From Ambrosia x helenae (taxonomy: Eukaryota; Streptophyta; Magnoliopsida; Asterales; Asteraceae), in NCBI GenBank assembly GCA_030844895.1, contig JAUTDX010000062.1, positions 1-64,000 on the forward strand: DNA of 64,000 nt, given 5' to 3'. The position numbers were made by a program, and so were the translations under genes. How positions within the stretch are numbered: position 1 is the stretch's first letter; each line of letters opens with the position of its first letter. The notes beneath the pieces were generated by a model. It saw only the letters and a program-made list of their open reading frames with translations. It did not search any database and was not told the DNA's origin. Positions 1 to 11,103 of the stretch are shown here, piece by piece.

Positions 1-1
1 T

Positions 2-513
2 TGTAGATGCAAAAGTGCGACTAGAGCTTTGGATTGTAAAACACATTTTGGTTTGTTAATATCGAAGGTGCGAAGGAGTGAGTTTAATGGTGCGAAGGAG
101 GATTAAAGGTGCGAAGGAAGAATGGTTGTACGAATGAAGATAGATTATTGAAGAACTTGGTTCGACCAGTTGATGTGGGCGAACCTGCACATTCGCATGA
201 ACGATTTGGGCGAATGTGCAGGCCTATAAATAGGTTAAGTTCATTTTTGAATGTAACTTTGATGATTATTATTCCCTCCTCTTTCTGAAAACTCTCTCTA
301 GATTTTGTTAAACTTGTTTTACGTTTAAACCTTGATTGTAATCATTATTCCACGTGTAAACAAGTGTTTTATTAATGAAATTGATTGAAAATGATGATCT
401 GTGTGTTTGAATCTGTTTGATTATTACTTTTGTGATAGTTTTAGGGTTTCCGCACCTAAAACTAACTTGTTTGATCAATCTTTGTTTGTTATCGATCCTA
501 ATACGCACATACA
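2..513 (+). repeat. 5' LTR of C1
   Basis: It starts TGTAGATG and ends CATACA, and is followed directly by the primer binding site. It matches 14693-15205. U3 is short (about 220 bp) and is filled with variants of the word CGAAGGAG and its complement. A TATA box lies at 225-231. Confidence 0.95.
184..231 (+). promoter_or_regulatory. LTR core promoter of C1: 13-bp inverted repeat plus TATA box
   Basis: A perfect 13-bp inverted repeat (184-196 and 210-222, 13-nt loop) ends two bases before TATAAAT at 225-231. The arms read cctgcacattcgc and its complement. The C2 LTRs keep the arms and the TATA spacing but have a different loop sequence, so the stem appears to be the conserved part. Upstream, 40-180 holds about eight copies of the CGAA(G/T)GA word. 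Promoter function is inferred from TATA position. Confidence 0.75.
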
Positions 514-529
514 AAGTGGTATCAGAGCC
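514..529 (+). other. Primer binding site of C1 (initiator tRNA-Met)
   Basis: TGGTATCAGAGC at 517-528 is the complement of the 3' end of plant initiator tRNA-Met, the usual Copia primer. It begins three bases after the LTR end. Confidence 0.93.
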
Positions 530-1156
530 ATTTCGGATCAAACAACCACAAATTAATAATCTCTCAGCTGATTTGGACCCAATTTTGGTCAAAAAGTTTC
601 TGTTTTCAATAAACAAACTGATGTGATAAGATTTTGATCGATTACACCTTGATTTCGAGTTTAAATTGGATAATTCTCTTTATTAAAGTTGTTCCAAATC
701 AAATCCGATTCAAAACCTGATTAAGATCATCAAAATCCATCAACATTTGAAAAACATGATCAAAATTAACTGATTTTCAAAGAATAACCGTTTTTGAAAT
801 CACAGGGGTCGAACGAGAGAGTTTGGTCGAAAGAGGAATTCATTTGGGTCGAAAGAGTGTTTTTCTGTACGAAGGAGGTGTTTTAGTGGTCGAAGGAAGA
901 CTTTGATTGCTTATTTTTCACATTCGTACCTTTGTTTCACCTTCGCCTGATCGAACGGTCGAAGGAGCTGATAAAACGGTCGAAAGAGAGTTCTAAGTGG
1001 TCGAAGGAGTTTTTGTTGTTTAGTTTACATTCGTATCAATCATAAACGGGCGAAAGAGAACTTTATTTCTCCTTCGCACGTCCGTATATACGAAGGAACA
1101 TCCTGTTTTGAAACATTTTTTAATCTTTTCGTGTGTTTAATCGTTTGCAGGACAAG
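530..1156 (+). promoter_or_regulatory. C1 leader with CGAA-word array and splice-acceptor-like site before gag
   Basis: No coding sequence is seen. Between 805 and 1092 about fifteen copies of a word family (ggtcgaaggag, ggtcgaaagag, cattcgtac and complements) are spaced 10-40 bp apart. The leader ends in a pyrimidine-rich run and tcgtttgcag at 1141-1150, which looks like a 3' splice site. The gag ATG follows at 1157. I could not identify a matching donor. Confidence 0.55.
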
Positions 1157-4100
1157 ATGTGGAACTTTCCAACAACGCCTAGACCTACTCAAGCACCACA
1201 ACAGCGACAACACAAGATCCGTGGTCCATTGCAGCTCAGAAGACTAGTCAACCATCACAGCCGATCAATTATATGGCAATGACTAGTTCGGCACCACAAC
1301 AAGTTGTTCAATCATTACCACAACCGATTGACAACTATTGGGGAGTCGCAGCAGCAGCAGTCCATTCTCAGACGACCAACGCTATATCCACTCTTATTCA
1401 TGATCTATCTTCTGGAAGCGGCAATCGTCCACCGAAGCTAATGGACATGAAGGAGTATAATACTTGGAAGACGAAGTTTAAGATTCACGTTGAGGGACAA
1501 GGACTTGAAGGAGCCGAGGCATGGCAAATGATTGTGAAGGGTTACGTTGCTCCTATTCTGGAGAATACTGGAGAACCAATCCCTTTGGAGAATTTGGCGG
1601 ATGACGAGAAGAAAAGGTTTGCTATAGAGAAGAAAGCATTCTCTCAGCTATCCCAGGCGATCAACACTGATCTATTACATCAGTTTGGATCGTGCACTAC
1701 ATCCAAACAACTTTGGGATATGCTGAGAAATCGACATGATGGAAATGAGAAGACCAGGAAGCTTAGGATGGAAGAGCTTCGGAAGGAGTTTGAAAACTTC
1801 AGTTATATGGGTAATGAGACCCTAAAAGAGTTGGTTCCAAGGTACTGCCATTTGCTCACTGAATTGTCGAGCTATGAGATCAGCATTCCAATGTCGGAAT
1901 TAGTTGATAAATTTGCTGATGCTTTACCACCCTACTGGAACCAACACATCGAAGTGTGTTAAAGGAGAAGGATGCTTACCAGTATTGGACCATTAATGAG
2001 TTCATCCAAAAGCTGGAAAACAAAGAGATGGAGGAAAAGAGAAAAGCTAAGAGAGCTCAGATTCCACAGAATCCTGATTTATATGTGAGTGGTACATCTA
2101 ACTCTCTTTCTGCTTCAAGCACCACATCTACTGTTGCACCTCACATAGCATGTGTGTCTAACATTGTTGAACCAACAAAAGCACCCATTAACTACCTTGC
2201 TCAAACTTCATCCTACACACCATCATACACACAACAACCTTATCAAACACAAAACTTTATTCCACCATTTTCACCATTACAACAAGCCGCATGCTATACA
2301 TCAAGTCAACAGCAACAACAACAACAATATCCTCCTCAAGTGAACCAGATGCAGATTACTCAAGCACAATCAAGTCAAAACCCGATTGTGTTAGAGACAT
2401 CAAACCTTAACAATGTGACTGTTGAAATTGCTCAACAGCATGTTGCTCTAGTATCTGCCATGGTTGCTTCTTACAACGGTTTGGTAGCAAGTCAAATTGG
2501 TAACAATAATCTCACCAATGAGGACTATGCTCAAATCGACAAAGAGGAAATGGAGTTGATGGACATTCAGTGGGCTTTTGCAAGCATTATGAGGAGAGCC
2601 ACTGATTTCATTCAGAAGACTGGCAGGACTGATCTCTCAACCTCTCCCAACACCACATACGGATTCAACAAAGCAAAGGTTACTTGCTTTAACTGTGGTG
2701 AGAAGGGACATTTTAAAAGGGAGTGCACACAACCAGCACAACAAGGTAACCGAAATCCTTTCAATTCTACATACCAAAACGACAAAACCAAAACCAAAAT
2801 CAAGTGTCTTACAACAGTCCAAACATCTCAAGCTTTCAACCACAAAACCAAAACACTTATCAGAACCGTCAACAAAACAACAACACCAGACAATCCACAA
2901 CCAAAACCAACCTCAACAAAACCCAAACCGAACTATTGTTCCTATCTCTACACCTAACACACAAAACCAAAACCAAACTGATACTCAAAACCAAGCACTT
3001 GTTATCCAAAAGGATGAAGGTTTTGACTGGACTGGTATGCAATTGGGGGTGGAGGAGATCACTGCTGGGAATGTTGCGTGTGTGGCACAGCAGATGAGGT
3101 TGGATGAGAATGAGGAAGTTGAAGAAGAGGTTGTGATTGAAAAGGTGTCGGAGTTGAAGATTGAAGAAGTGAATGATGATGTGATTGCTGAAGGTGAAGA
3201 CAAGAAATCAGGGATGATTCTTGATTCTGTCACTGATGTTGGAGATCAATACGACTCAGCTTACTCGGATATGGAGAGCGAATCTGATTCAGAGACTAGT
3301 GTGAATTCACTAGATGATGATATTGACCAACTGCTAGCTGAAGCTGACTTCCTGATGACCCGCAAGTCATGTATGGTGGATGATGCATGCACCAAGATTG
3401 ACTACTCCAAATTCTTCGCAGGAAAGGAAGCTCACTTTGCTCTAATGGCCATGACAGAACCTCCTAAGCCGGTAAGTTCTGAAACTCAATCTTGTGTTAA
3501 ATGTGATAAATGTGCTGATTTTGAAAAACTGACTGATGAAAACAAGCTTCTCAAGGTTCAACTTGAGAGTGCAAAACTCAACTGTCAGATTTATCAAAAG
3601 GACTTAAAAGATTTCAACAAAGTTCTTGATGGTTATAAAAAGGATGTGTCTGAACTGAAAAAGACATTATCTATTAAACAACTTGCCATTAATAATTACA
3701 TCAATGAAATGGAAAACACTAAATTGGAAATGGCAACCATCAAGTGCTTTGCGGAAAAAGTTAACAAGAAATTAGAAAGTTACAAGCACATAGCATATGT
3801 AGTCGATCATATCATTGAAGAACCCTCCCAGACGAATAGTGCAAACTATAAGTCAGTTCCATCTCCGGTATTGTTTGAGAATCACACTTTACACGCAATA
3901 CCACTGGAGACTTTAATCAATCCTGATCCCACACCAGAAAATGAGCCTAACACTTCCAGTGTCGGGGATCCATATTCTGATGTGAGACCAGTACTGGGAA
4001 ATTGTGAGGGTGTGGTCGCTACTGATGATTCAGATGAAGAAGATGAGTCATCTGAGACGGTTGAAAGTGATAGTGATATCCCTGATGAAAATCATATAAT

Positions 4101-5345
4101 CACTACTGAGCCAGTCTCACCGTCTCAGATCATTCATCCAATGGCAAATGCTCATCGCAAAAATGAGGTTAAGAAAAATGATAAGTTTGTTGGTAAGAGT
4201 TTTGAAAAGAAAGAGGTAAAGAAGGTTGAGAAAAACGTGAGAAAACCGGTTGAAAAGAATGTTGAAATTAAAACTGAGAAAAATGTGGTAAAACCGGTTG
4301 AGAAGAAAAATGAGTTAAAATCTGAGAAAAACCAATGATGTGAGCAATGAAGTGTGTGATAAACCTGTCAAAATCTTCTATCGGATGCAAGGCTCCGATA
4401 AGATTTTATCCGATGATGAGTTTCCGATTAAATTTGTCAATTCTACAAAAATCGAAAAGATCTGGCAGGAAAGTACGATTTGGTTTCCCGAAATTTGAAA
4501 GGACCAATGACATTCCTCAAGAGATCTTAGACAAAATTTATTCGGAAAAAGAAGCAAAGGTCAATGTCACACAGTTTGTTTTGCCTGTTCATAAGGAAAA
4601 TAGTTTTATTGAACCGACTTACTCGAAGGATCCAGCTCCTGAGAGTTTAAGGAAACAATGCATGGTCGATCGATATCCCATTGCTAGTTTTTCCAAGTCG
4701 CCAATCAAGGAAAACTATGAGGAATACCGTGCGTGTTATAAGTGCGGGGAACGGGGACATTTACTTGCCGCCTGCCCGTACGTACGACACAAAAGGCACG
4801 AGGTGGAGATGAGGCAATATCATGAGTATCCGGTTGACAATTATGGCTATCAACAGAGACGACATTTTCCCAACAAGATTTTTATCATAATCAAAACAAT
4901 TTTTACAACAAGGGGGAAAATCGTCCGATGACGTATGATAAGCGCAACCGGATGACCACTGATAAATCTGGTAAGAAACCTATGATGAACTCAACTGCTG
5001 ATACCAAAAGGTAGCTCCTAAGCCTAATGGTAAACAAGCAGTTGGACCTGTCTCTGTTAAATCAGAGAAGGTAACCAAGAAGGTTGCTTTTAAAGAAGAA
5101 GTAAAGAAACCAACTGAGACTTCAAAATCTCAGATTCGGATCTTGAAAAGATCTGAGCAATCTTGGTCATCTAAGGAATCTGAAGGAGCTTCTACTTAAC
5201 AGAGTGAGAAGAATGAGACAAAGAAGGTTGTTAGTGAGAAGAAAGGGGTTGAAGTAACCCAAGATGTTTGTGAGTCAAAAGATTCTTTGAAACAACCTGT
5301 TCAAAGACCCAAGACCAAACAGGCTTGGGTCCCCCGAAAGAACTA
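1157..5345 (+). pseudogene. gag: gag of C1 (decayed)
   Basis: This is the nucleocapsid/capsid region of the Copia polyprotein. Visible parts are the capsid-like segment (PKLMDMKEYNTWKTKF) at about 1430-1960, a Gln/Pro-rich linker, a CCHC zinc knuckle (CFNCGEKGHFKREC) at about 2689-2730, a long acidic and then Lys/Glu-rich segment to 4338, and a second knuckle (CYKCGERGHLLAAC) near 4735-4775. The frame is broken several times: between 1180 and 1215, at about 1955 (HIEVC stop), at about 2940, at 4336, and after 4930. The start at 1157 follows an acceptor-like site. A gag this long with two knuckles is typical of Sirevirus-like elements. It cannot make a full product as it stands. Confidence 0.85.
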
Positions 5346-5357
5346 ATTGATCTACTT

Positions 5358-8300
5358 TAAATGTGCAGGGAGCTCCAGCTGGCCCTGTTAGCAGCCTATG
5401 GAGTGTTGACAGTGGAGCTTCTGGTCACATGACAGGGGACCTCGCGCTACTCTTTGACATTAAAACATTAACGGAGGTTATGTGGCATTTGCTGGAAATA
5501 AGGGAGGCTACATTACTATGGAGGGTAGTGTAAGCAATGGGGTCGTAACATTTGAGCGGATTTCTTATGTGAAACAAATAGACTACAATTTGCTCAGTGT
5601 TAGTCAGATTTGTGATAAACAATTTTCTGTGTATTTTGATGACAAATCCTGTTATATCTTGAAACCTGGGTTTGAGTTACCAACGAGTGGGTGATGCTGA
5701 AGGCACCGAGAGTTAACAACCTGTATATTCTCGACATGTCTAAAGCAATGACCACCCATGGCCAAGTCTTGTGTTTCCTCTCCAAGGCTACAGAAAAAGA
5801 ATCCATTATGTGGCACAGGAGAATGGGACACATACATTTGAGAAAGATGAATCAGCTTGTGAAGAATGAACTTGTCACGGGAGTTAATGTCAAACACTTC
5901 CATCTGAATGACAAGTGTATCAGTTGCAAGAAGGGCAAGCAGCACAAACAATCCCATAGACCAAAGAAAGTTAATTCTGTTGAGCTGCCACTTGAACGTT
6001 TGCATATGGATTTATTCGGTCCAGTCAGACGTAAAAGCCATGTCGGGGAATTATACTGTCTTGTGGTGACTGATGATTATTCAAGATTTTCATGGGTAAT
6101 GTGTTTGCATCAGAAAAGCGACACTTTTGACAATTTGAAGGTTCTGTTTACACGACTGGAGAATTTATATGGTCTGAAGATCAAAAGAATCCGGAGTGAC
6201 AATGGGACGGAGTTTAAAAATGCTCAGATGGAGGATCTATGTGCAAACAAAGGAATTCATCATGAATATAGCGCTCCGTATACACCCCAGCAGAACGGTG
6301 TCGCAGAGAGAAAGAACAGGACTCTTATAGAGACGGCAAGAACTATGCTTGCGGATTCAAATCTTCCAGTCATGTTCTGGAACGAAGCTATTTACGCAGC
6401 ATGTTATACTCTTAACCGTGTTTTGACAGTGAAGAAGTTTGGCAAGACTTCTTATGAGCTGTTGAACCGACGCAAGCCGAATCTGGAGTATCTAGAACCA
6501 TTTGGTGCCCCATGTACAATGCTGAATCCTTCGGAAAAGTTTGCACCAAAGGCTGAAGAAGGTTATTTTGTTGGATATGCAACCCCATTAAAACGGGTAT
6601 TCAACAAAAGAACTAGAAAAGTCGAGGAGTGGGCTAATGTCGAAGTTCAAAGATATACACAAAATGTACAGGGTGGAGGACCAGATTGGATGTTTGATTA
6701 CAAAGATTTTTTTGAATCATTCAATCTAGATAGCATGGTTGAAGAAGTTGTACTTCGATTATACTACGAGGTCGAAAACGCCGTAACTTCACCGTTAGTG
6801 CGTCCGATCACGGTAAACCCCCAAGCAGCTTCTAATGATGCCACTGCTCCTGTATTGGAAGAAGAGGTGTTCCAAGAGGCTTCTACATCGCTTAATTCAT
6901 CCGAATCAGAATATGAAGACGATGATGCATCAAGTGAAGCTATTCTGGACAATGCTACAGTGACACCACCAGTGAACTCATCTAATACTGATGCTTCAAC
7001 ATCGAATGTGGGTAATGATCTGGCTTCTACAGAGAATTTGACAACTCAGACGGGAGTACAAGTACCTGTTTATCCGGAATCTCAGATACATCGGATACAC
7101 CCGCTTGAACAAGTTATTGGTGATCCTGGTAGCAGTGTGATGACAAGAGGGCAGCTGAAGAATGCTCAAGCACCAGAAAACATTGGCAACCTTGCTTTAT
7201 ATGCCAAAATTCAGAAATCTGGTTTTCAGAATGACTGGTCATTTGCTTGTTATGTTTCGCAGGTCGAGCCGCGGACATACAAGGATGCTCTTTTGGATGA
7301 CGCCTGGGTGGAAGCAATGCAGGAGGAGTTATTACAATTCCAGAAGCTTGGTGTATGGACCCTAACAGATTTGCCCCCTGGTAGAAAGAAAATTGGTACC
7401 AAATGGGTGTTCAAGTGCAAGAAGGATGACAGAGGAGTCATAGTACGAAACAAAGCTCGTTTGGTCGTTCAAGGTTTTCATCAGGTTGAAGGAATCGACT
7501 ACAACGAAATCTATGCACCGGTTGCACGCTTGGAAGCTATCAGAATGTTCCTCGCGTTTGCATCATGGAAGAAATTTAAGGTGTATCAGATGGATGTAAA
7601 GAGCGCGTTTCTTTACGGTGTGGTCAAAGAGGAAGTTTACGTAGGTCAACCGCCGGGCTTTGAGGACCCTATTCACCGGGATAAGGTTTATGTGTTAAAC
7701 AAAGCTATTTACGGGTTGCACCAGGCTCCGAGACAATGGTATGAGGAGCTGAGCACGTATCTTCTCTCGAAAGGATTCAAACGCGGACTGGTAGACTGCA
7801 CACTGTTCACGAAACGAGCAGGAGATGATTTGCTTCTAGTACAAATTTATGTTGTTGACATTATTTTTGGGTCTACTAATGAACTTCTGTGCAGGGAATT
7901 TGAACAAGTTATGCAGGAAAAGTTCGAAATGAGCGCTATGGGAGAAATACAGTTTTTCCTCGGCTTACAGGTGGAGCAAAGACCAACGGGGATCTTTATT
8001 CACCAGACGAAATACGTTTCTGAAGTCTTGAGCCGATTCCAGATGGATGATTCGAAGCCGATGGATACCCCGATACAGCCCAATCACGGGATTGGAGTTG
8101 ACCTTAAGGGGGAGCTGACTGATCCATTTACATACAGAGCAATCGTCGGATCTCTGATGTATCTCACAGCGTCAAGACCTGATATATAATGTTTGCGACA
8201 TGTCTTTGTGCGCGATATCAATCGAAGCCGAAACAGAGTCATCTTGCAGCTGTCAAGCGTATCCTTAGATATCTGAACGGTTGTCCATCGAAAGGACTGT

Positions 8301-8797
8301 GGTACCCTCATGATGATAATTTTGACCTAATCGCTTTTAGTGATGCAGATTGGGGCGGCTGTGACAAAGACAGCAAATCCACAACGGCTGGATGTCAGTT
8401 TATGGGGAGCAGGCTCGTGACCTGGCAATGCAAGAAACAAACCGCAGTTGCACTATCCACATGTGAAGCAGAATACGTTTCAGCATCGAGCTGCTGCTCA
8501 CAGGTTCTTTGGATCCAACAGCAGATGGTGGATTACGGTTTGCAATTTCTTAAAACCCCTATTTACTGTGATAATGAGGCCGCAATCGCATTAACAAAAG
8601 ACTTAGTAAATCACTCAAAGGCTAAACATATCCAGATTAAATATCATTTTATCCGTGATTGTTATGCTAAAGAGTTGATCGATATGGTCAAAATCCACAC
8701 TGATTATCAACGCGCAGATCTTTTTACCAAAGCTTTTGATAAATCCAGATTTGATTATCTTTTGAAAGCAAATGGTATTAAAGAAAAACAGGACTGA
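5358..8797 (+). pseudogene. pol: pol of C1: protease, integrase, RT, RNase H (decayed)
   Basis: Copia order is clear. Protease: DSGASGHMTG with the catalytic Asp at 5408. The GAG-pre-integrase HHCC finger (HRRMGHIHL ... CISCKKGK) lies at about 5810-5940. The integrase core has Asp in HMDLFGP, Asp in RSDNGTEF and Glu in QQNGVAERKN. RT begins near KIGTKWVFKCKK (about 7390), and RNase H contains FSDADWGG and STCEAEY. Defects seen: a frameshift at about 5470, a stop at 5692, and a 2-nt insertion at about 8187-8189 that separates RT from RNase H. The RT catalytic motif reads YVVD instead of YVDD (codon 7854-7856 is gtt). The RT would therefore be inactive even without the frame breaks. Confidence 0.92.
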
Positions 8798-10139
8798 TCA
8801 CCACCTCAGTCTATCACTTTTTAGTTTAACTTTTTACTGTTTTTCAGAAAAAATTCAAAAATCCAAAAACATTGAAAAATTTAAAAATCCATAAAAATTG
8901 AAAAATTTCTTTGCTGACTGCTATATCTTCTTCCCTTAGATTAATGCCGTCAGATTTCTGTGAACAAACGATATCTGGGCAGTCACATATTTGAAATGCT
9001 CCAGCTTATCCTTGGGAACAGTAAATTCGAAAATCTATAAAAATCAGAAAATTCTAAAATGATATCCTGGAGTATAAAGGGAAATGATAGTACATCAGTG
9101 GGGATCTGACACATTCTAAATAATGTAATGCTATATAGGGCGTGTGTCGGCGTCTGTGCGATGTGCTGATAGGCTTCGTAGACCTATTACTGCGTGCCTG
9201 ATACATACATATCAAACGATTTGTTGTGTGGATGAACTCCTCATGGGCATATGGTCTTAGTACCGTAATTTCGTTTGATAGGGTATTTGTACAAAACTTG
9301 GAGGTTTAGGGTCGTTATGTTATTAGTTGTCTGGGGATAGCCTCTCTGATCTTCTGCTGTAAGTCATTACGGACCTAGATCAGACAGGGTGTCTTTATAA
9401 AAGAGCTATATATGCCAAATCCTAAAGTTACCGAATTGAGGAACTTTCCATGTTATATGATAATCAAAGATTATCTATTACATCGTATTGATCATTGATG
9501 CGAATCATGATTAATATCAGTCCTCAACCTGGTATAGTGCCTATGTTACTTTGCTGCATTAATTTGCTGACCTGTATACCTCTATGCATTATATCTTGTA
9601 CAATTACAGACAACGAAAGCATAATCACGCTTTACAATGAGTCTTTGTGCATTTACTTCTTGATACGGGAGTATGTCGTGTGCGTGGGAACCACAGACAA
9701 TTGCGTTTATACTATAAATATCAGTATCAGTATAAAGCACTGCACAAAAGTCTGCATGTGAGTTTATGTGGATCACAATATCAGCAGTTGCCAGATCACA
9801 CATTGTCTTTAATGATAATAATTTCAAAAAGATCAACGGTGTGATCAGATTTCTCAAAAACTGATATGATCCCTTTACCGGAAATCACAAAAATATTTAC
9901 AGTTTTTCATTTACATTTCTGCATTTTATTTTCTCGTCAAAACTTACAAAACTCAAAAAGATTTTAGGTGTGTTTTAGCATAAACTTTAGAAAATTCAAA
10001 AAGATTTTTCCTTTTCATCTTATTTTTGATAACTGATGGTGGTTGATGTCGATTTTCTAAACCTTGATACACCATTTGAGCTTTGTAACTTTTAAAATGT
10101 GAAAACATGAATGTTGGATGCTTAAAAGTTGGAAAATAA
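8798..10139 (+). other. Non-coding spacer between pol and ORF3 of C1
   Basis: I see no convincing gene. The part to about 9060 has short A-rich near-repeats (aaaaattcaaaaatcc). The rest is conserved almost end to end with C2 (34440-35789, inverted), for example around 8910-9000 and 9590-9800. An untranslated segment is therefore kept by both copies. Its role is unknown. Confidence 0.6.
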
Positions 10140-10179
10140 TTGAACCGGGGACTCGTTTTTGAGATTTGGAAAATTTTCA

Positions 10180-10425
10180 AAAATCCCAATTCTCATTCGC
10201 CCATTCGTTTGGTCGAATGTGGGATTTTCTTTGTTCATTCGTATGTTTTGGTTGGGCGAAGGAGAGTGTTCCTGATAATTATTTCATTCGAACCCTTTTA
10301 TCTCATTCGAACCCTTTCAATAGGGTCGAAGGAGAGAAAAGTTTCTCCTTCGTATGAACAAAACGGGCGAAGGAACAGGTCTATATATATCCAGTTCCTC
10401 ATTCGAACCCCACTTATAATTTTTT
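10180..10425 (+). promoter_or_regulatory. Inferred internal promoter of C1 ORF3: CGAA-word array around a TATA box
   Basis: The region carries the same CGAAGGAG / CATTCG words as the LTR (about nine copies from 10197 to 10405) and a TATATATA box at 10382-10389. The word precedes it (gggcgaaggaac, 10365-10376) and an inverted form follows (gttcctcattcg). C2 has the same arrangement, with TATA inside a 14-bp near-perfect inverted repeat. It resembles the U3 end of the LTR, so a second transcription start for the downstream ORF is plausible. This is inference. Confidence 0.5.
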
Positions 10426-10524
10426 CCAGATTTTGATTGTAACCTCACCTTGTTGCTTTTTCATTTAAACTTGTTCTATTGTGTTCGTGGTTTATCCCTG
10501 ATCATTTTGATATCATTTTTACAG

Positions 10525-11095
10525 GTAATGAACATGGATTCAGCCTCTTATCCCTGTTTTCTTTTACGAGCCCTAACTGTCTAAACTTGTTCTAAATCAA
10601 CATAATATTCACAATCGTTGTTAAGGATTGATTGTGTGTGAGTTTTAGGGGGAGAAATAATCAAAATTAGAGTTTAAAACATGTCAGAATGATCTAACAG
10701 TGTTTAAACCCTAGTTTTTGGGTGAAAACACAAACACAATCACTAATTGATGAATCTGTTAGTCTAGGATTGATTATCGGCACTATTAGGTTCTATTTCA
10801 ATCAAATGGACATGTTCAGGATCTTTAAAATTCAAAATTGATTTTTCAAAAATATGAACTGCTTCCTTCGACCAATTCGAATGGGCGAAGGAAGAACATA
10901 ATTTGGGCGAAAGAGAATTTGATGGGCGAATGAAACTTTTTATTAAAATTATCACATTCGTACCATCTGTTTCTCATTCGTACCTATACAATTACACCTT
11001 CGTACCCCCGTTTGGGCGAAGGAAGGAAGTTTACCAAAACTTTCAATTTTGTTATTTTGTCGATTTTTAACTTGTGTTTTTTGATTGTTTTGCAG
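10525..11095 (+). other. Inferred 5' UTR intron of C1 ORF3
   Basis: CAG/GTAATG at 10522-10530 looks like a 5' splice site. A T-rich run ending ttgattgttttgcag at 11095 looks like a 3' splice site nine bases before the ORF3 ATG. The interval is 571 nt, and 10868-11030 inside it holds a second CGAA-word array. C2 keeps the acceptor (ttttgttttgcag) and an acaggt at the donor position. Confidence 0.45.
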
Positions 11096-11103
11096 ATCTA
11101 ACA

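Noticed and set aside
805..1092. CRISPR-like array (short repeats with spacers)
   Set aside because: Plant nuclear context, degenerate words on both strands, variable spacing and no cas genes. It is a regulatory-type word array in a retrotransposon.
11074..11103. Upstream Met at 11074 as ORF3 start
   Set aside because: The first ten codons overlap the T-rich acceptor region, and C2 homology begins at 11104.
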